Shown here piece after piece: positions 1-12,305 of a stretch of DNA of 64,000 bases. The translations under genes were made by a program, and so were the position numbers. Below the pieces are notes generated by a model. It ran no database searches. It was not told the DNA's origin and saw nothing but the letters and a program-made list of their open reading frames with translations. Each line of letters begins with the position of its first letter. The stretch's first letter is position 1. Origin of the DNA: Sambucus nigra (lineage: Eukaryota; Streptophyta; Magnoliopsida; Dipsacales; Adoxaceae); NCBI GenBank assembly GCA_949130495.1, contig OX422211.1, positions 448,146,719-448,210,718 on the forward strand, written 5' to 3'.

Positions 1-320
1 AGAGCTAAGGATTAAATATGGGGATTTTACCATTGTCACACTGAAGATTGTAATATTCTCACACATTGTATATATTGCGTTAGTATGGATTAAGTTGATG
101 ATTGTGAAATTTTATCATAGTTAATCATAGTATTGTATGTCCGCTTAATTATGACTCTGATATTGATTTCATTATGGCATAATAATAATATTATGTTCAT
201 TATGCACAGTACGCAGAAAAATATTGATAAATGAAGTATATTTTCCAATGGGTTCAAGATTATGATCCAATTATTCTAATAACAAACGATTAGTATGGAT
301 ATTGGGTTTGGGGTGTGACA
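1..320 (+). repeat. E1 5' LTR, 3' part (Tekay-type Gypsy), truncated by window edge
   Basis: Matches the last 321 bases of the E1 3' LTR (about 16258-16578) with some 16 differences in 320 aligned bases, about 5%, counted by eye. It ends in GGGTGTGACA just before a primer-binding site, which fixes the LTR end at 320. The rest of the LTR lies left of the window. Confidence 0.9.
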
Positions 321-325
321 ATTAG

Positions 326-337
326 TGGTATCAGAGC
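326..337 (+). promoter_or_regulatory. E1 primer-binding site (initiator Met tRNA type)
   Basis: TGGTATCAGAGC lies 5 bases after the LTR end. This is the standard plant PBS complementary to the 3' end of initiator tRNA-Met, where minus-strand DNA synthesis starts. Confidence 0.92.
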
Positions 338-539
338 GTATAGGTTCTTAATTCTGGACATGTGTGACGGTTAGATGGCAGTTATTGAGTTGATTTGATA
401 TTTATGAATTGTTTATGTACTAACCAATCATTTAGTATTATAAACTGTTTGTGTTGGTTGTTATAACTCGGTTATTATAGATGAAACCTAGTGCATGGTA
501 CAAGCTAGTTGTTCCAGGCCAGGTGGATGAGTCTTTACG
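338..539 (+). other. E1 leader fused to pol; gag deleted
   Basis: Only about 200 bases separate the PBS from the protease region. A Tekay element normally has a leader and a gag of more than 1 kb here, with nucleocapsid zinc knuckle, and neither is present. A short start (ATG at 481, MKPSAWYK) runs to a stop just before the protease frame. I infer an internal deletion joining leader to protease, somewhere around 480-540. Confidence 0.7.
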
Positions 540-1270
540 ATGAAAGAAGCTCAGGTTACTTCGGATGTGGTGACAGGTACACTTTCTATTAGTAATAGAA
601 GTGCTTATGTTTTAATTGATCCTAGTCCCACACATTCTTTTGTGTCATATGCATTTGCTATATATCTGAATAGACCATGTACTCGTTTAGATGTGGGGTT
701 GGGTATTTATATGCCTATAGGGGATATGGTTGTAGCTGCATATGTTTTTCGTGATTGTGTTTTGACTGTGGGGGTTAGAGATACAATTATAAATCTACTT
801 CCACTGGATATTTCTGATTTTGATATAATTCTGGGAATGGATTGGTTATCTTAATATCATGCATCTATGGATTGTTTCTGTAAGGAAGTTGTTTTTAATA
901 TGCCTGGTGAGCCTGAATTTAAATTTGTGGGGGAAAGGAAAATTGTTCCTAATTGCATCATTTCTGCTATTCGGATGAGGAAATTATTGAATAAGGGTTG
1001 TGAGGTTTTTATGGCGTATGTTCTTGACACTAAGAAGGGGGCCTTATAATTAGTTGATGTTACTATTGTACGGGATTTTCCAGAAGTGTTTCCTAGTGAT
1101 ATGCCTGGGTTACCTCCAGAAAGATAAATTGAATTTAGTATTGAATTAGCACGAGGGACATACCCTATTTTTATGGAACCGTATAGAATAGCACCGGTTG
1201 AATTGAAAGAACTTAAGATTCAGTTGCATGATTTACTTGATAGGGGGTTTATACAACCTAGTGCATCTCC
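540..1270 (+). pseudogene. E1 pol: aspartic protease and RT N-terminus (decayed)
   Basis: The first frame (540-854) is a retropepsin. The catalytic region reads LIDPSPTHSFVS, where Tekay proteases usually have D-P/S-G-A-T-H-S-F, so the glycine of the active site is changed and the enzyme is probably dead. The C-terminal hallmark DIILGMDWLS is present at the end. A stop follows WLS; the linker continues at 867-1049, then a further stop, then stretches recognisable as the start of reverse transcriptase ([29 protein letters not shown]). At about 1300-1310 a run of A's breaks the frame between FVKKK and the main RT frame. Neighbours: deleted gag upstream, RT downstream. The family call is firm; function is lost. 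Confidence 0.85.
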
Positions 1271-2370
1271 ATGGGGTGCACTAGTTTTATTTGTGAAAAA
1301 GAAAAAAATGCTACTATGCGTTTGTGTATTGATTATAGGCAACTGAATAAAGCTACAATTAAGAACAAGTATCCTTTACCTCGTATAAATGATTTGTTTG
1401 ATCAGTTACAGGGTGCTAAAGTGTTTTCAAAGCTAGACTTACGATCAGGTTATCATCAGTTGAGGGTGAAGGAAAGTGATATTTCTAAAACTGGTTTTCG
1501 TACTCGGTATGGTCATTTTGAATTTCTTGTGATGCCTTTTGGGGTAACTAATGCTCCAGCTGTATGTATAGATCTTATGAACCGGGTACTGCATCCTTTT
1601 GTTGATTCATTTGTGATAGTTTTTATTGATGACATTCTGATTTATTCACGTGATATGGTTGAATATGAAAAGCATCTCATAACTATTTTGAATCTGTTGA
1701 GAGATAAGAAGTTGTATGCTAAGTTTAGCAAGTGTGAATTTTGGCTATCACAAGTTGTATTTTTAGGCCATGTTATTTTTAGATATGGTATATGTGTTGA
1801 TCCTAAAAAGGTAGAAGTTATAGTAAAACGGGAGAGGCTTTTGGCTGGGTATTATAGAAGGTTTATTAATGTATTTTCTTCGATTGCCTTACCAATGACT
1901 AAACTAACTCAGAAAGATGTTAAGTTTGAATGGAATTCTGATTGCGAAAATAGTTTTGATGAATTGAAAAAGAGGTTGGTAACTGCACCTGTTCATACTA
2001 TTCCGCATGGTAGAGATGGTTTTGTTATTTATACCGATGCTTCACATCAAGGGTTGGGTTGTGTTTTTATGCATTATAGTAAAGTTATTGCTTATGCTTC
2101 TAGGCAGTTGCGTACACATGAACGTAGTTATCCTACACATGATTTGGAACTTACTGCTATTGTGTTTGCTTTGAAATTATGGCGTCATTATCTATATGGT
2201 GAGGTATGTGAAATTTTTACTGACCATCAAAGCCTTAAGTATTTATTTACTCAAATGGAGTTGAATTTGAGGCAGAGGCGATGGATGGAGTTAATTAAAG
2301 ATTATGATTGCACAATTCACTACCACCCAGGGAAGGCAAATGTAGTTGCAGATGCTCTGAGTAGAAAGGC
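1271..2370 (+). pseudogene. E1 pol: reverse transcriptase and RNase H
   Basis: Copies the element RNA into DNA and removes the RNA strand. RT motifs are clear: [12 protein letters not shown] at residues 18-29, [22 protein letters not shown], and the catalytic box FIDD at 118-121 (the family norm is YVDD or FIDD). After the fingers/palm about ten residues of the usual TEIRSFLGL segment are missing at residue 189 ([12 protein letters not shown]), a small deletion near 1837. RNase H follows with its acidic residues D256 (YTDAS), E293, D318 (TDHQ) and D361 (ADALS). The frame runs open to 3403, long for such an old copy, but it is cut off from its N-terminus by the A-run frameshift near 1305. Typical Tekay/Del order. 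Confidence 0.93.
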
Positions 2371-3403
2371 TTCGGGCAGGTTATCTTGTATTTGGTGTGT
2401 TAGAGTTTCCTACATCATGGAGTTGAGATTGATGGGAGTAGAATTGAAGCTAGCAGATGGGGACAGGTTCTTTGCTCATGTAAGCGCGAGGCCTTTGTTA
2501 GCTACCCGTATTCGTGATTTACAAAGTCAAGATACTTTTCTTGAGAAGAAACGACAAGATGTTCGAGATGGTAAGTCTGAAGAGTTTTGTATTGTGAATG
2601 ATGACACTTTATTGTATAAGCAACGATTATGTGTGCCTAATGTGGGTGGATTGAAAGAGAAAATTTTAGATGAGGCTCATAATTCCATTTATACTATGCA
2701 TCCCGATAGCACTAAAATGTATAGAGATTTAAGGGGGCATTATTGGTGGAATAATATGAAGAAGGAAATAGCTGATTTTGTTGCTAGGTGCCTTATATGT
2801 CAGCAAGTGAAAGTGGATCATCAGAAACTTACTGGTCTGCTTCAGCCATTGCCAATACCGGAATGGAAATGGGATCACGTAACGATGGATTTTGTAGTTA
2901 GACTTCCTCGATCTCAGAAGGGGTCAGATTCGATTTGGGTAGTGGTGGATAGATTGACCAAGTCCGCTCATTTTCTAGCTGCCAAGACTAAGTATACAGT
3001 TGATAGGTATGCTAGATTGTATGTTAATGAAATTATTCGATTACATGGAGCACATGTTTCTACTGTTTCAGATAGGGACCATACTTTTACATCTAGATTT
3101 TGGGACAGCTTGCAGTATGCTATGGGTACTAACTTAAAATTTAGTAAAACTTTTCATCCTCAGACAGATGGGCAGTCTGAAAGGACAATACAAATTTTAG
3201 AAGATATGCTTAGAGCTTGTGTGCTTGATTTTAAAGGAATTTGGGATGAATATTTGCCTTTGAAAGAATTTGCATGTAATAATAGTTTTCAATCTACTAT
3301 TGGTATGGCACCATATGAAGCGTTGTATGGTAGACGGTGTCATACACCCGTATGTTGGGGTGAAGTTGGTAAAAAGGAAGATAGAGGGTCCAGAGTTGAT
3401 TGA
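2371..3403 (+). pseudogene. E1 pol: integrase zinc-binding and catalytic core
   Basis: Integrase inserts the DNA copy into the chromosome. Continuous with RNase H in the same open frame. The HHCC zinc domain is at H470, H477, C507, C510 of the 1271 frame. The catalytic triad is D540 (TMDFV), D601 (SDRDHTF) and E637 (DGQSER), all present. The frame ends at 3403 because a run of five A's near 3370 shifts the reading frame inside the GEVG segment; the rest of the protein continues one frame over. The core looks intact but the protein is split from its DNA-binding tail. Confidence 0.92.
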
Positions 3404-3938
3404 AGTCACCACTGAAAAAGTGAAGATTATTCATGATAGAATGAGAACAACTCAAAGAAGACAGAAAAGCTATGCGGATAAGCCACGGAAAGATATAGAA
3501 TTTCAGAAAGGGGATTACGTGTTTCTTCGAATATCGCCATGGAAAGGAGTTATGAGGTTTGGAAAGAAAGGTAAATTAAGTCCACGCTACATTGAACCTT
3601 ATGAAATTCTTGAGAAAGTCGGGATGATTGCCTACGAGTTAGGGTTACCACCAGTGTTAACTCGATTACATGATGTTTTCCATGTTTTTATGTTAAGAAA
3701 GTATGTAGCGGATCCTTCACATGTGTTAGTGGAACAACCTATTGAGTTGAAGGAAGACTTGAGTTATGTAGAAGAACCACTTGCTATCGTGGATAGGAAG
3801 GAACAAATATTGAGATCAAAAGTGATCCCACTTGTGAAATTTGTGTGGAGAAGGCATTCCATGGAAGAGGATACATGGGAGAGTATGGATAGCATGAAGA
3901 TGCCTTATCCGTATTTGTTTGATTCAGACAACCAAGGT
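3370..3938 (+). pseudogene. E1 pol: integrase C-terminus (GPY/F) and chromodomain-like tail
   Basis: The frame that opens upstream at 3270 takes over here. It shows the GPY/F module (GDYVFLRISPWKGVMRFG, then SPRYIEPYEIL) and LHDVFHVFMLRKY, typical of chromovirus integrases. The end (VDRKEQILRSKVIPLVKFVW, then MEEDTWESM and YPYLF) is the degenerate chromodomain of the Tekay branch, thought to steer integration to marked chromatin. This tail sets the assignment to chromoviruses apart from Tat and Athila. Confidence 0.88.
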
Positions 3939-3965
3939 ATGTCAATTTCGGGGACGAAATTTCCT

Positions 3966-3979
3966 AACATGGGGAGAAT
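3966..3979 (+). promoter_or_regulatory. E1 polypurine tract
   Basis: ATGGGGAGAAT directly precedes the 3' LTR (TGTGACAACC). About 20 bases upstream is the TTTCGGGGACGAAATTT motif common at the 3' end of Tekay-type elements. It primes plus-strand DNA synthesis. Confidence 0.8.
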
Positions 3980-5324
3980 TGTGACAACCCGAATATAATT
4001 ATGATTAATTATGCTTAAAGCATGCTTAGCTTATGTGATATGGGTAGTGTGTTAGTAATATATATTATGTTAATTTATTATGTTTAGTCTAATCCTACCT
4101 TCAGAAAGCATGAAAATGTCGAATTAGTTACAAATGGGAGATTTTGAAGTTTTCGGTAGGAATGTTCATATTTAAGGCTAGTTTTGACCTGTATGATATA
4201 ATAGTTGACTTGAGGTATAAACTATATAGTTGTATATATATGAATTATGTTTGTAACACGATAAACGGTGTGTTAAACGGAGGTCCGAGCGAGAAGTTAT
4301 GCTGGAATTACGAAGCAGGGACAAATTTGTCCATTCGTTAAATGATATTTCGTCTTATTAGGCTAACAAATGATGGATTTTTATTGGTTAAAGAAGGAGG
4401 TTGGTTTTGGCCGACTTTAAAGGCTTGAAATAAGCCCCTCCGTCATAATAACTCAGCCATTAAAGAGTTTGGCTGGAGAGGAAGAGAGAATTGGAAAGTT
4501 TAGGAAGAAAGTGAGGAGAAAATTTGGAGAAAAATCCGTGGAAATTACGTAAAAGTCCCGAAGGTAATCCTAACCCCAAATCTTGTTGTTTTTCTTATAT
4601 TACTGACTTATATGATATAAATTATCATTGTTTCACTAAACTTTTAGCCCTTGATATATATGTTTGGATAGATGCAAGTTTAAACAAAGTTGAATGTGTA
4701 AACCCTTAAATTACTTTGTTTAGTAACCTTGTTTATTCAAACTTCCATATCTTTTTGTATGATTACTGAAATTGATTTATTCCAATTGGAGATTAACATG
4801 GACTCATATGTGTGTGACATGTCCGAAAATTATGTGAAAATACCAAGAAATGAGTCTTTGGTGAGAGTTTGAAGTTAGGGTATGAAATCTGCCCTAAGGG
4901 TGAAAGTATTCCCGCCATGTGTTCGATGTTTTGCTTGACATAGCAAATGAACCTTAAAAATTATGAAAATTTAATTTTGTATTGTTCAATATGTTTACTG
5001 ATGTTGGGTGAAATATAATAGAAATTTATGATGTATAAAAATTATGAAAATTTATGGAAGTTGAATGAACAATAAAAGAGCCTATAGGGCAGATTTGCTA
5101 TGAAGTAAAGAAATGGGCCTATCTTGCTCTAGGAGACTTGAAATTATGTACCGTCTTTTGTATTGAAATCCTAATATGATAAGGATTGAATTACCAATAA
5201 GAAATGAATGTATGTTTGGTCTATTATTTGAATATATCAAATATATTAACATGAATTTGGATGGAACTTCACTTGTGATAAATGATTTGAATAGAATCAT
5301 ATGATACTTATGAACTGAGTTAAG
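3980..5324 (+). repeat. E1 3' LTR, left part
   Basis: Starts TGTGACAACCCG after the polypurine tract. Interrupted at 5324 by E2; the LTR resumes at 15254. Without E2 the LTR is about 2.66 kb. AT-rich, with no coding frame of note. Confidence 0.85.
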
Positions 5325-8279
5325 TATAATACCCCGCATTTTTATAGATATTTATTTATGGGATTAATTAAATTAAATGTGAATTAATTGAGAATTAATC
5401 CGGATAAAATACTAACGATATGTGAGTTGGTATTTGATTATAATGTGTATATATGGCAATATATGAATATTAAAAATATTGAAATTGTCGCGAGGCTGAA
5501 ATACGGCAATTTGGAAAATTTAATTGGGACGCGCGTGTCAGTCATGTCGAGAATGAATTTATGAGATTTAAAAATAAATTATTTTTCTTTTGACCAAATA
5601 GTCATTTTCAGTGCGCCAACGTGTCCGGAAGGGTCGAAATAGTCAGAAAACACTAGCCGGGGTTTTAGTTTGGGTCCCGGGGCATTTTTAGGCCATACCG
5701 GCAACCCAAAAGGGTAGTTTGGTAATTTCAGAATTTTGGGAATTAAAACACTCGAAAATTAGAAGTTAAAATCTGATTTAGTCTTTACCCACTAAACCCA
5801 CTAACAACACTAAATGACTTAATGGGCTACGAGAGTTATTGGAAGAAATTTTAAGAGGTTCCTAAGGCAACCTCTAAACCACCATTGTCATCTTGGACAA
5901 GAACTTGTAGAGAGAGAAAGAGAGAGGATAATTCTGCACAGAGAGAGAAAGCAATTCAACCTTCTTCAACCAACAACAAAAATCTGAAGAACAATCCAAG
6001 GCAAGTGGTTTAATTACGTTAATTTCAAGCGAATGTTTCTTCCATGCTTAAACATTTATGAAAATTGCATTGTTTTGGGAGATTGATAAAAACCCATGAA
6101 TTTGAGGATTAAAACTATAAACCATGTTAGGATTTTCATGTAGACATATTCTGGATGAATTATGAATTCATACTATAGCCCTTGATAATTCAAAAAACGG
6201 ATTTAAGAAGAGGATTATTGTTGATTTTGAAAGAAATAGAAAACTAGGGTTCTTGATGATATTTTGATCTAAATAAGGCCTTTGGGTGATGACTAATTAG
6301 TTTTAGAACGTTAACAATGTTGTAGGATGATTATTTGATGATATTATAATGTTAGAATGAAGTTTCATGCATTGAAATGGATTTTTGGGACGATTTGAGG
6401 ACTGCAAAACGAAGCAGTCCGTAGCCTATCTGGTGCAATCGATCGATCGACATTCATCAGTCGATCGATCGACCACCATCGATCGATCGATGTTCAAGGT
6501 CGATCGATCGACCTTCCCAGAATGAGTAAAATTTTCCCTAGTTAAATTTTAATGATTTTAACCCTTAGAAAATTATTATTGGAGACTTTATGAATATCCT
6601 TAGACTTAAGGAAGACCAGTAGGTATGGTTATAAAATTTGGACCTTAATTAGAATTCAATTTGAGGAATTAGTATGAAATCTAATAAAATTCGACGAGTG
6701 AGATAATATTTGGGTTAAAGGAGTAAATTCGAATAATTTGATGAAATGAGGTTTGGGGCAGAAGTAAGGATCTTAAGAATAGTGATGTTATATGTGGGAA
6801 TAATAGGAGACTTAGTAATCCATTTGAGATAGATTTTAAGTACAAGAAACTATGAAGTGAGATGTGTCGACAGTCTACATTATATATTATCGGAAGATTT
6901 AAAAATGTATAAAATTGGAATAATGGTATAAGGATGTAGAATATACCTTTATTAATAATGAGATATCTAAGATGTGTGAATGCTTAGTATATGATTTATG
7001 TGTATGACATACCTACCATACTTGCTATCACGGGAGGTTTGCGTTCGCTTAGGGCCATCTAATCTTTGTTGTGCCTACGGGGGGATTTAGATTGGTACCT
7101 TAAGAACATAATACTAGAATGACTTATTTGTGAGTTAATAAGTCAGCTGACTATGGAGCGTAGGTATGTACGAGACCCATGGATATGTTGAATTATGTTT
7201 GCCTCCATTTTTGTGTGTTGTGCTTATTCTAACAATTCCTGAGAGATTCAAAATTTGTAATCCTTATGTACGTGATGTACCGGGATGAGATAGCAGAGTA
7301 TGTGCACCGTAGCTTAGACTAGGGATGCCTATAATGTATATTTATGATGTGAATAATATACAACTAATGTTCAATGAAATACTTAGTAAAGTAACGATGT
7401 GTATACTTGTGCTATTTTAATAGAGATTAAAATGAGAACTCCACATAATAAAAGGTTGTTATTAGGGAATTAAGGAACATACATGGTATACTTTAATGAC
7501 ATGAATAAACCCTTAAACCTATAAAGTGAAGCCAGGTTTTGTATTAGACTAGTTAGTTAGTAGCATAACTCGTACGGGCTATGGATGCGTTAGGAGTGCA
7601 CATTAGTTGAGAGGTGAGGAACTCATGTGAGTGCACGTCCTAACATGTATTTTGCATTCATTATTTTAATGTTATTAAAGCACTTGCTGTTTTTAAAATA
7701 CTCTCCACTTTCGGGCTCTGACCCGTTTTCTTTCAAATCTATTTTTTTTGTAAAAACCTTTTAGGTGCCCAGCCACAAGGACACCATGCATAGTATTTCC
7801 ATTCAGGTGACGAGCTGTAGCTGTTGTGGAAGTTACAGGGCATTGATAGTAGACGCCTCCTTTTCTAGTCTTGACTCCATATTCAGTTTCATCATTTGTA
7901 GGGCATGTCGCCCATTTCTATTTAGAGACATTTCATATTTCAGTTATTCAGATTTTGGCATGTAATTAATTGAGGGTACACTGTTCTATTTATTTCAGTT
8001 GTGGGATTGTTGTGAGGAGTATTTCCTCCAGACTTATTATTATTTGTTGGTTATTCTATTGCTTCTTTATGGTGAATGGTTATGTTATTCTTTCATAATT
8101 CTTTTATTGCATGTTAATCAGATTTAATTTAAAATTTTACAACTTACTTTTTAAATACTAGGTGGTTAGTAATCATTAAATGTTTTCGACAGTGATGCTA
8201 TTAACTAAACCAACTTGGCATTTTGAATTAATTTATTAAAGGAGTAGCTACCCGGTATTTAATTAGTCGGGGTGTCACA
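5325..8279 (+). repeat. E2 5' LTR
   Basis: 2955 bases, TATAATACCCC...GGGGTGTCACA. It aligns end to end with 12306-15253. In the first 230 bases I count about eight differences; long later stretches are identical, so overall divergence is a few percent. Holds a purine-rich GAGAGAGAAAG block near 5910-5950 and a four-fold TCGATCGATCGA cluster at 6439-6511. A 66-residue frame at 7765-7965 is present in both LTRs but has no recognisable family. Confidence 0.93.
6439..6511. repeat. E2 5' LTR: four TCGATCGATCGA palindromes, ~20-bp spacing
   Basis: The perfect 12-base palindrome TCGATCGATCGA begins at 6439, 6461, 6479 and 6500 (steps 22, 18, 21). Each holds three CpGs. The spacers differ from one another, so this is not a simple tandem repeat. 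Confidence 0.95.
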
Positions 8280-8281
8280 GG

Positions 8282-8293
8282 TGGTATCAGGGC
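8282..8293 (+). promoter_or_regulatory. E2 primer-binding site
   Basis: TGGTATCAGGGC, three bases after the LTR end; one base differs from the usual initiator-Met PBS. Confidence 0.8.
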
Positions 8294-11200
8294 ATCAGGT
8301 TCTAGTGTCCTTTAGGATCTGTACGGCTTATTACGCTTCCAGCGTAACTTTCTTTGATATAGAGCCCTATGTTTATGATTGTTGACTCCTTTAGTAAAAT
8401 TTCGTTCTCCTACTATGATGTATATGATAGCGAATCGTATTGCGATCGGGTGTATTCGTGTGCCGAACAATGTAGTACGTCAGGTGAAGACAGTTGGGTG
8501 AACAGCAGGAGGCAAATATATATTGAGGTTAATTGATTTATTTAAAGAAGGATGACCGTAGTTGAAGTCACCGATATTATGGCACGGAAGTCCTGGATGA
8601 TATAGAAGGCTAAGGCGCGACTTGAGACTTCCGGGTACAGCTATAGTAGGAATGGGGTCAAATTAGACACATCCAACAAGGTTGGAATGGGAGAGAGAGT
8701 TAGGTGTAACATTGAAGAGAACCAGCAGTAGCAATACTCGAAAGGTGAAGACGGCATGTGCTAGCCAAAAGAACGCAATGTATCCAAAGGCTTGGACATA
8801 TGTCAGGATATGACCAATTGAGAGTGAAAATTTAGAGAAATTTTTTTCCTTGACTCGTAAGAGCGGAGATTCAATTGTGAGAAACGAGCAACCCACTTAA
8901 AAGTGGAATGTGATGTCGAGAGGGTGTACACGTATGGTTTGACCATAAGTTCCTTCATCAGATGTTCAGGTTGAAAGGCGAATGTTATTCTGAACTCACA
9001 TAAGAGGGCCAAAGAGGGGTCAACTTGTGAGGAGAAATTTAATGTTGTAAGCGAACCTTACACCGGGTGTAGAAGGTGGTATGGAGAAGAGGATGTTAAA
9101 GGGAGAATCTACATACAAGAAGAATTGTTAGCTCTTATGGGGAATTTTGCTTGGATGATAAATACAGATAGTAATTATATCGCGTGGTGTAAATTTGGAG
9201 GTAAATGTTCCCTTGGGTAGGGAGATATAAAAATCGAAGAATTTTTATAGAATAAGACTGGGAAAATGGTGTTGGAGAAACACCACAAGGAGGAAGACCC
9301 AATGGAGAAACCGTTAAAATAATTCGATAGCGGAATTACTACCGAGCGATGGTAATTTCAGTAAGAGAGGTGGAAAACTAGTAGTGTGTTCCTTAGGTAC
9401 ATCAAGCTAAGGGAATAATGGAGATAGTCTTCAGAGCTGAGACTACCAACTTCCGAGGAAAGGACCACTTTAACATGGTCAGGGTGACCGGAAATAAGTG
9501 GAGTATGTGTAGAGGTACTTTGTGGGAGTGAAAACTCGTACATTATAAATGTTTCCCGATGCAAGTGTAGGGATAAAGGTATTAGGCCTGGCAATGGCGA
9601 CAGTTATTGAAATATTTGGTGTGGTACAGACAGGTGTTAAGACCAGAAACCATTAGAGCAGCCATGACGATTATCAGGATGGAAGTAGGAGTTATATCCT
9701 CAGATGATGTTGCATGTTGGTTGTGATATAAACAGGTTACTACAATAGTTATTGTCACTTTTGCTTGAGAGTTGAGTTTAGTGAGTATCGACAATTTTGT
9801 TTATGTGAACATTTTCGCTGATTGTGTGGGGTTCCTTGTATTATTATCCGTATAGGATGAATGGGTATATTGATAGCAGTACATGATTGATTGATTGAAA
9901 TTACTCGTTTTAGTGCTGTATTATACAAGTATGATATTATCCAAATTGTGTTTTTATATAATTGTACCGATAATGTGCTGGTATTACAAGTTTATCGAAG
10001 TTACTACCTTGGGGTAGAATGTTTTGGTTCTGGAGAGGCCCCATGTGTGAGAGGGCCGGTCTCAAAATTGTACTATTGTATATATGTATATATATATATA
10101 TAAATATTTCTGTGATTTCAAAGGCATAATGGTCTCGGATACTTAATCCTAGTATCCGCGGAGATTTAAATGATATGATTAGTATGTAATTTATTTCTAG
10201 TTAGCAAAACGGTTTAGCTGGTTATTGTAATTAACACTCAGGATGTCGTAATAAGTATAGTACATTATTTTATCCCCATTTAGAGATCTGGGAGTTTATA
10301 CTCATAGTTGTGTACCTGGGGACGGGATTTGAGAGCCCCGAGTATAATTGCATAGTGTATATGGAATGTGATTACCATCAATGTCAAGAAAAAAAAAGTG
10401 TCTTTCGAAAAGAGTTCCTTGTTTAAGTTAAATTGAGAAAGGAGATGTAACTTTGATGTTGAGAGACGGGAACATAGAGGTACGTGTTATGGACTGAGGG
10501 CTTAATAAATCTCGATGACCGACAAGGTTAGGTAGTAGTGTATCGGGGGAATGGATTCCTTGTTTGGATTTCGCTTTGCGAGACATCCCACGCATGAAAC
10601 CTAGCTTAAGGTTGGTAGTAGGGGGATATTTAGCCATTCGTCCATAATTTGGAATCCCTCGATAATTACGAAAATAGTTAGGAAAATTACGATATAAGGT
10701 CAGTAGAGCCAGTGGTGTGGTGAAGAAGTACTGAAAATTTTGGTTTTATTTTGGCAGGTTGAAGGATGCATTGAGGTTAAGAAGTATTTAGGATTTCAAA
10801 TTCCGAGGTGATTTAGAACGCCCAAGTGGTATGGCCACGTTGGAAATACTAGAGCAATAAAGAGTTTGGAATACGTATAGCGTATATGATGTGTAACGCC
10901 ATATGCATGGGTTATAAAAGCTGTAGATATTCTGGTTGACTAAAGTAGTATTGTCAGAAGAAGGGATATAGTTGGGTGAAATTATTACTTATAGGATTTA
11001 GCGTCGTAAAAGAAGGTGTTAATGAGTATACTCGCATGTAATCAGTGTAACACGTCCTAATGTAGTGAAAAAGCAATGGAAAGCCATTTAATAAGGGGAT
11101 ATCTCTTGAGAAGGCAAATATTTAATTATTATGTGCAATTTGGAGTAGAGTTCCGACTAATCAAATGCTGTGGGTGACTCAAGAGTAAATAGAGTGAGAA

Positions 11201-12293
11201 TGTTAATAAGGTATAAGGAGTCCGGATTTTCACAAAGAGGTGAGAAAGTGTAAGGGTCGAAACGTTGGCATACGCCAAGAGAAGCAGAGGATCGTTAAGT
11301 ATCACTTAACGGGAAGGAACATTTACAAGAAAGTCAGCATTTAAAGGGGTGTAGTAAGTAGTAGAACGGTTGGGTGTTAGATGATTAACCAATTAATTTT
11401 ATATCCAACCGATGATTCCAGGGATGGAAGAGTCAAGTTAGTAAATTCCTTGAGGGGTAACAAATTCCTTCAATTACGTGAGTCATGTTGTTCAGAAGGA
11501 GACAAATTGTTATATACTTGAATGATTTACACTATTAGATAGTGAACACATCGGTACGTGGTTCGACGTAGTATTATTTAGAACTGGGATGAAATCCCCG
11601 AAATCCACATTTAGGTGGGGTGACAATAAGTAGTGGGAAATAACGATTCAAACTGAGGATTGTATCACCTATAACCCGAGGTGCAGGCGAAAGGTGACTA
11701 ACGACTGATGGATTGTATGAAAGAAATTTTGGATTCATTGCGATATTTTCAATTCCAAATCGGATATAACTAGTGAGGTATATTATAGTCATGAGGAGGA
11801 GATATTACCTAATGGCAGAGTTGGGGGAAAAGCACCCGTATCTATTTATGGTGGACAAGGTGCTTACAAAGGTTTGTGTGACACCAACAGGCTGAAATGG
11901 TTTTCCCTTGTGTAAAAGTCACAACGTCGGGATACTTTAAGGAATGGACAAGCGTAGTCAGATGTGTTATTGATTCATCCCAGGATGGGAGTTTGGAGTT
12001 TTGATAAACGCGGGAGTTAGTAGTGAGGTGCGGACTCACAATACTAATAAAAGTAATGCGGCTAATGATGTATAGGCTATTTTTATTCGAAGGTTGTTTA
12101 ATAAGAGCACAATGTGAGGTGCATTTATCGAAGATTATTCTGATAAGGTATCAAGTATGTTAAACAAGCTTATTGTGAAGCGAGAGTTTTAGTGATTTGG
12201 GCTTTTCTTTATAATTGTTTTGAATACTGGAGGATACCTAATTTTTCCAGGTGTGCCTTACTTTTACGAATTTCGGGACGAAATTCTGTTATT
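8294..12293 (+). other. E2 interior, no recognisable coding sequence
   Basis: About 4 kb. Short frames occur on both strands (the longest are about 70-80 residues, for example minus 8663-8896 and 9358-9594), without retroviral motifs. The plus strand is visibly purine-rich over long stretches. I could not align it to gag or pol by eye. It may be a long non-coding RNA packaged in trans, or very old decayed coding sequence; the youth of the LTRs argues for the first. Confidence 0.7.
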
Positions 12294-12305
12294 AGGGGGG
12301 AAGTA
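12274..12305 (+). promoter_or_regulatory. E2 polypurine tract and conserved 3' motif
   Basis: CGGGACGAAATTCTG followed by AGGGGGGAAG directly before the 3' LTR. The same arrangement precedes the E1 LTR (3945-3979) and, on the minus strand, the E7 LTR. Confidence 0.85.

Noticed and set aside
7765..7965. 66-residue frame kept in both E2 LTRs (again at 14739-14939)
   Set aside because: Both copies derive from one LTR and are young, so conservation says nothing about coding; no family recognised.
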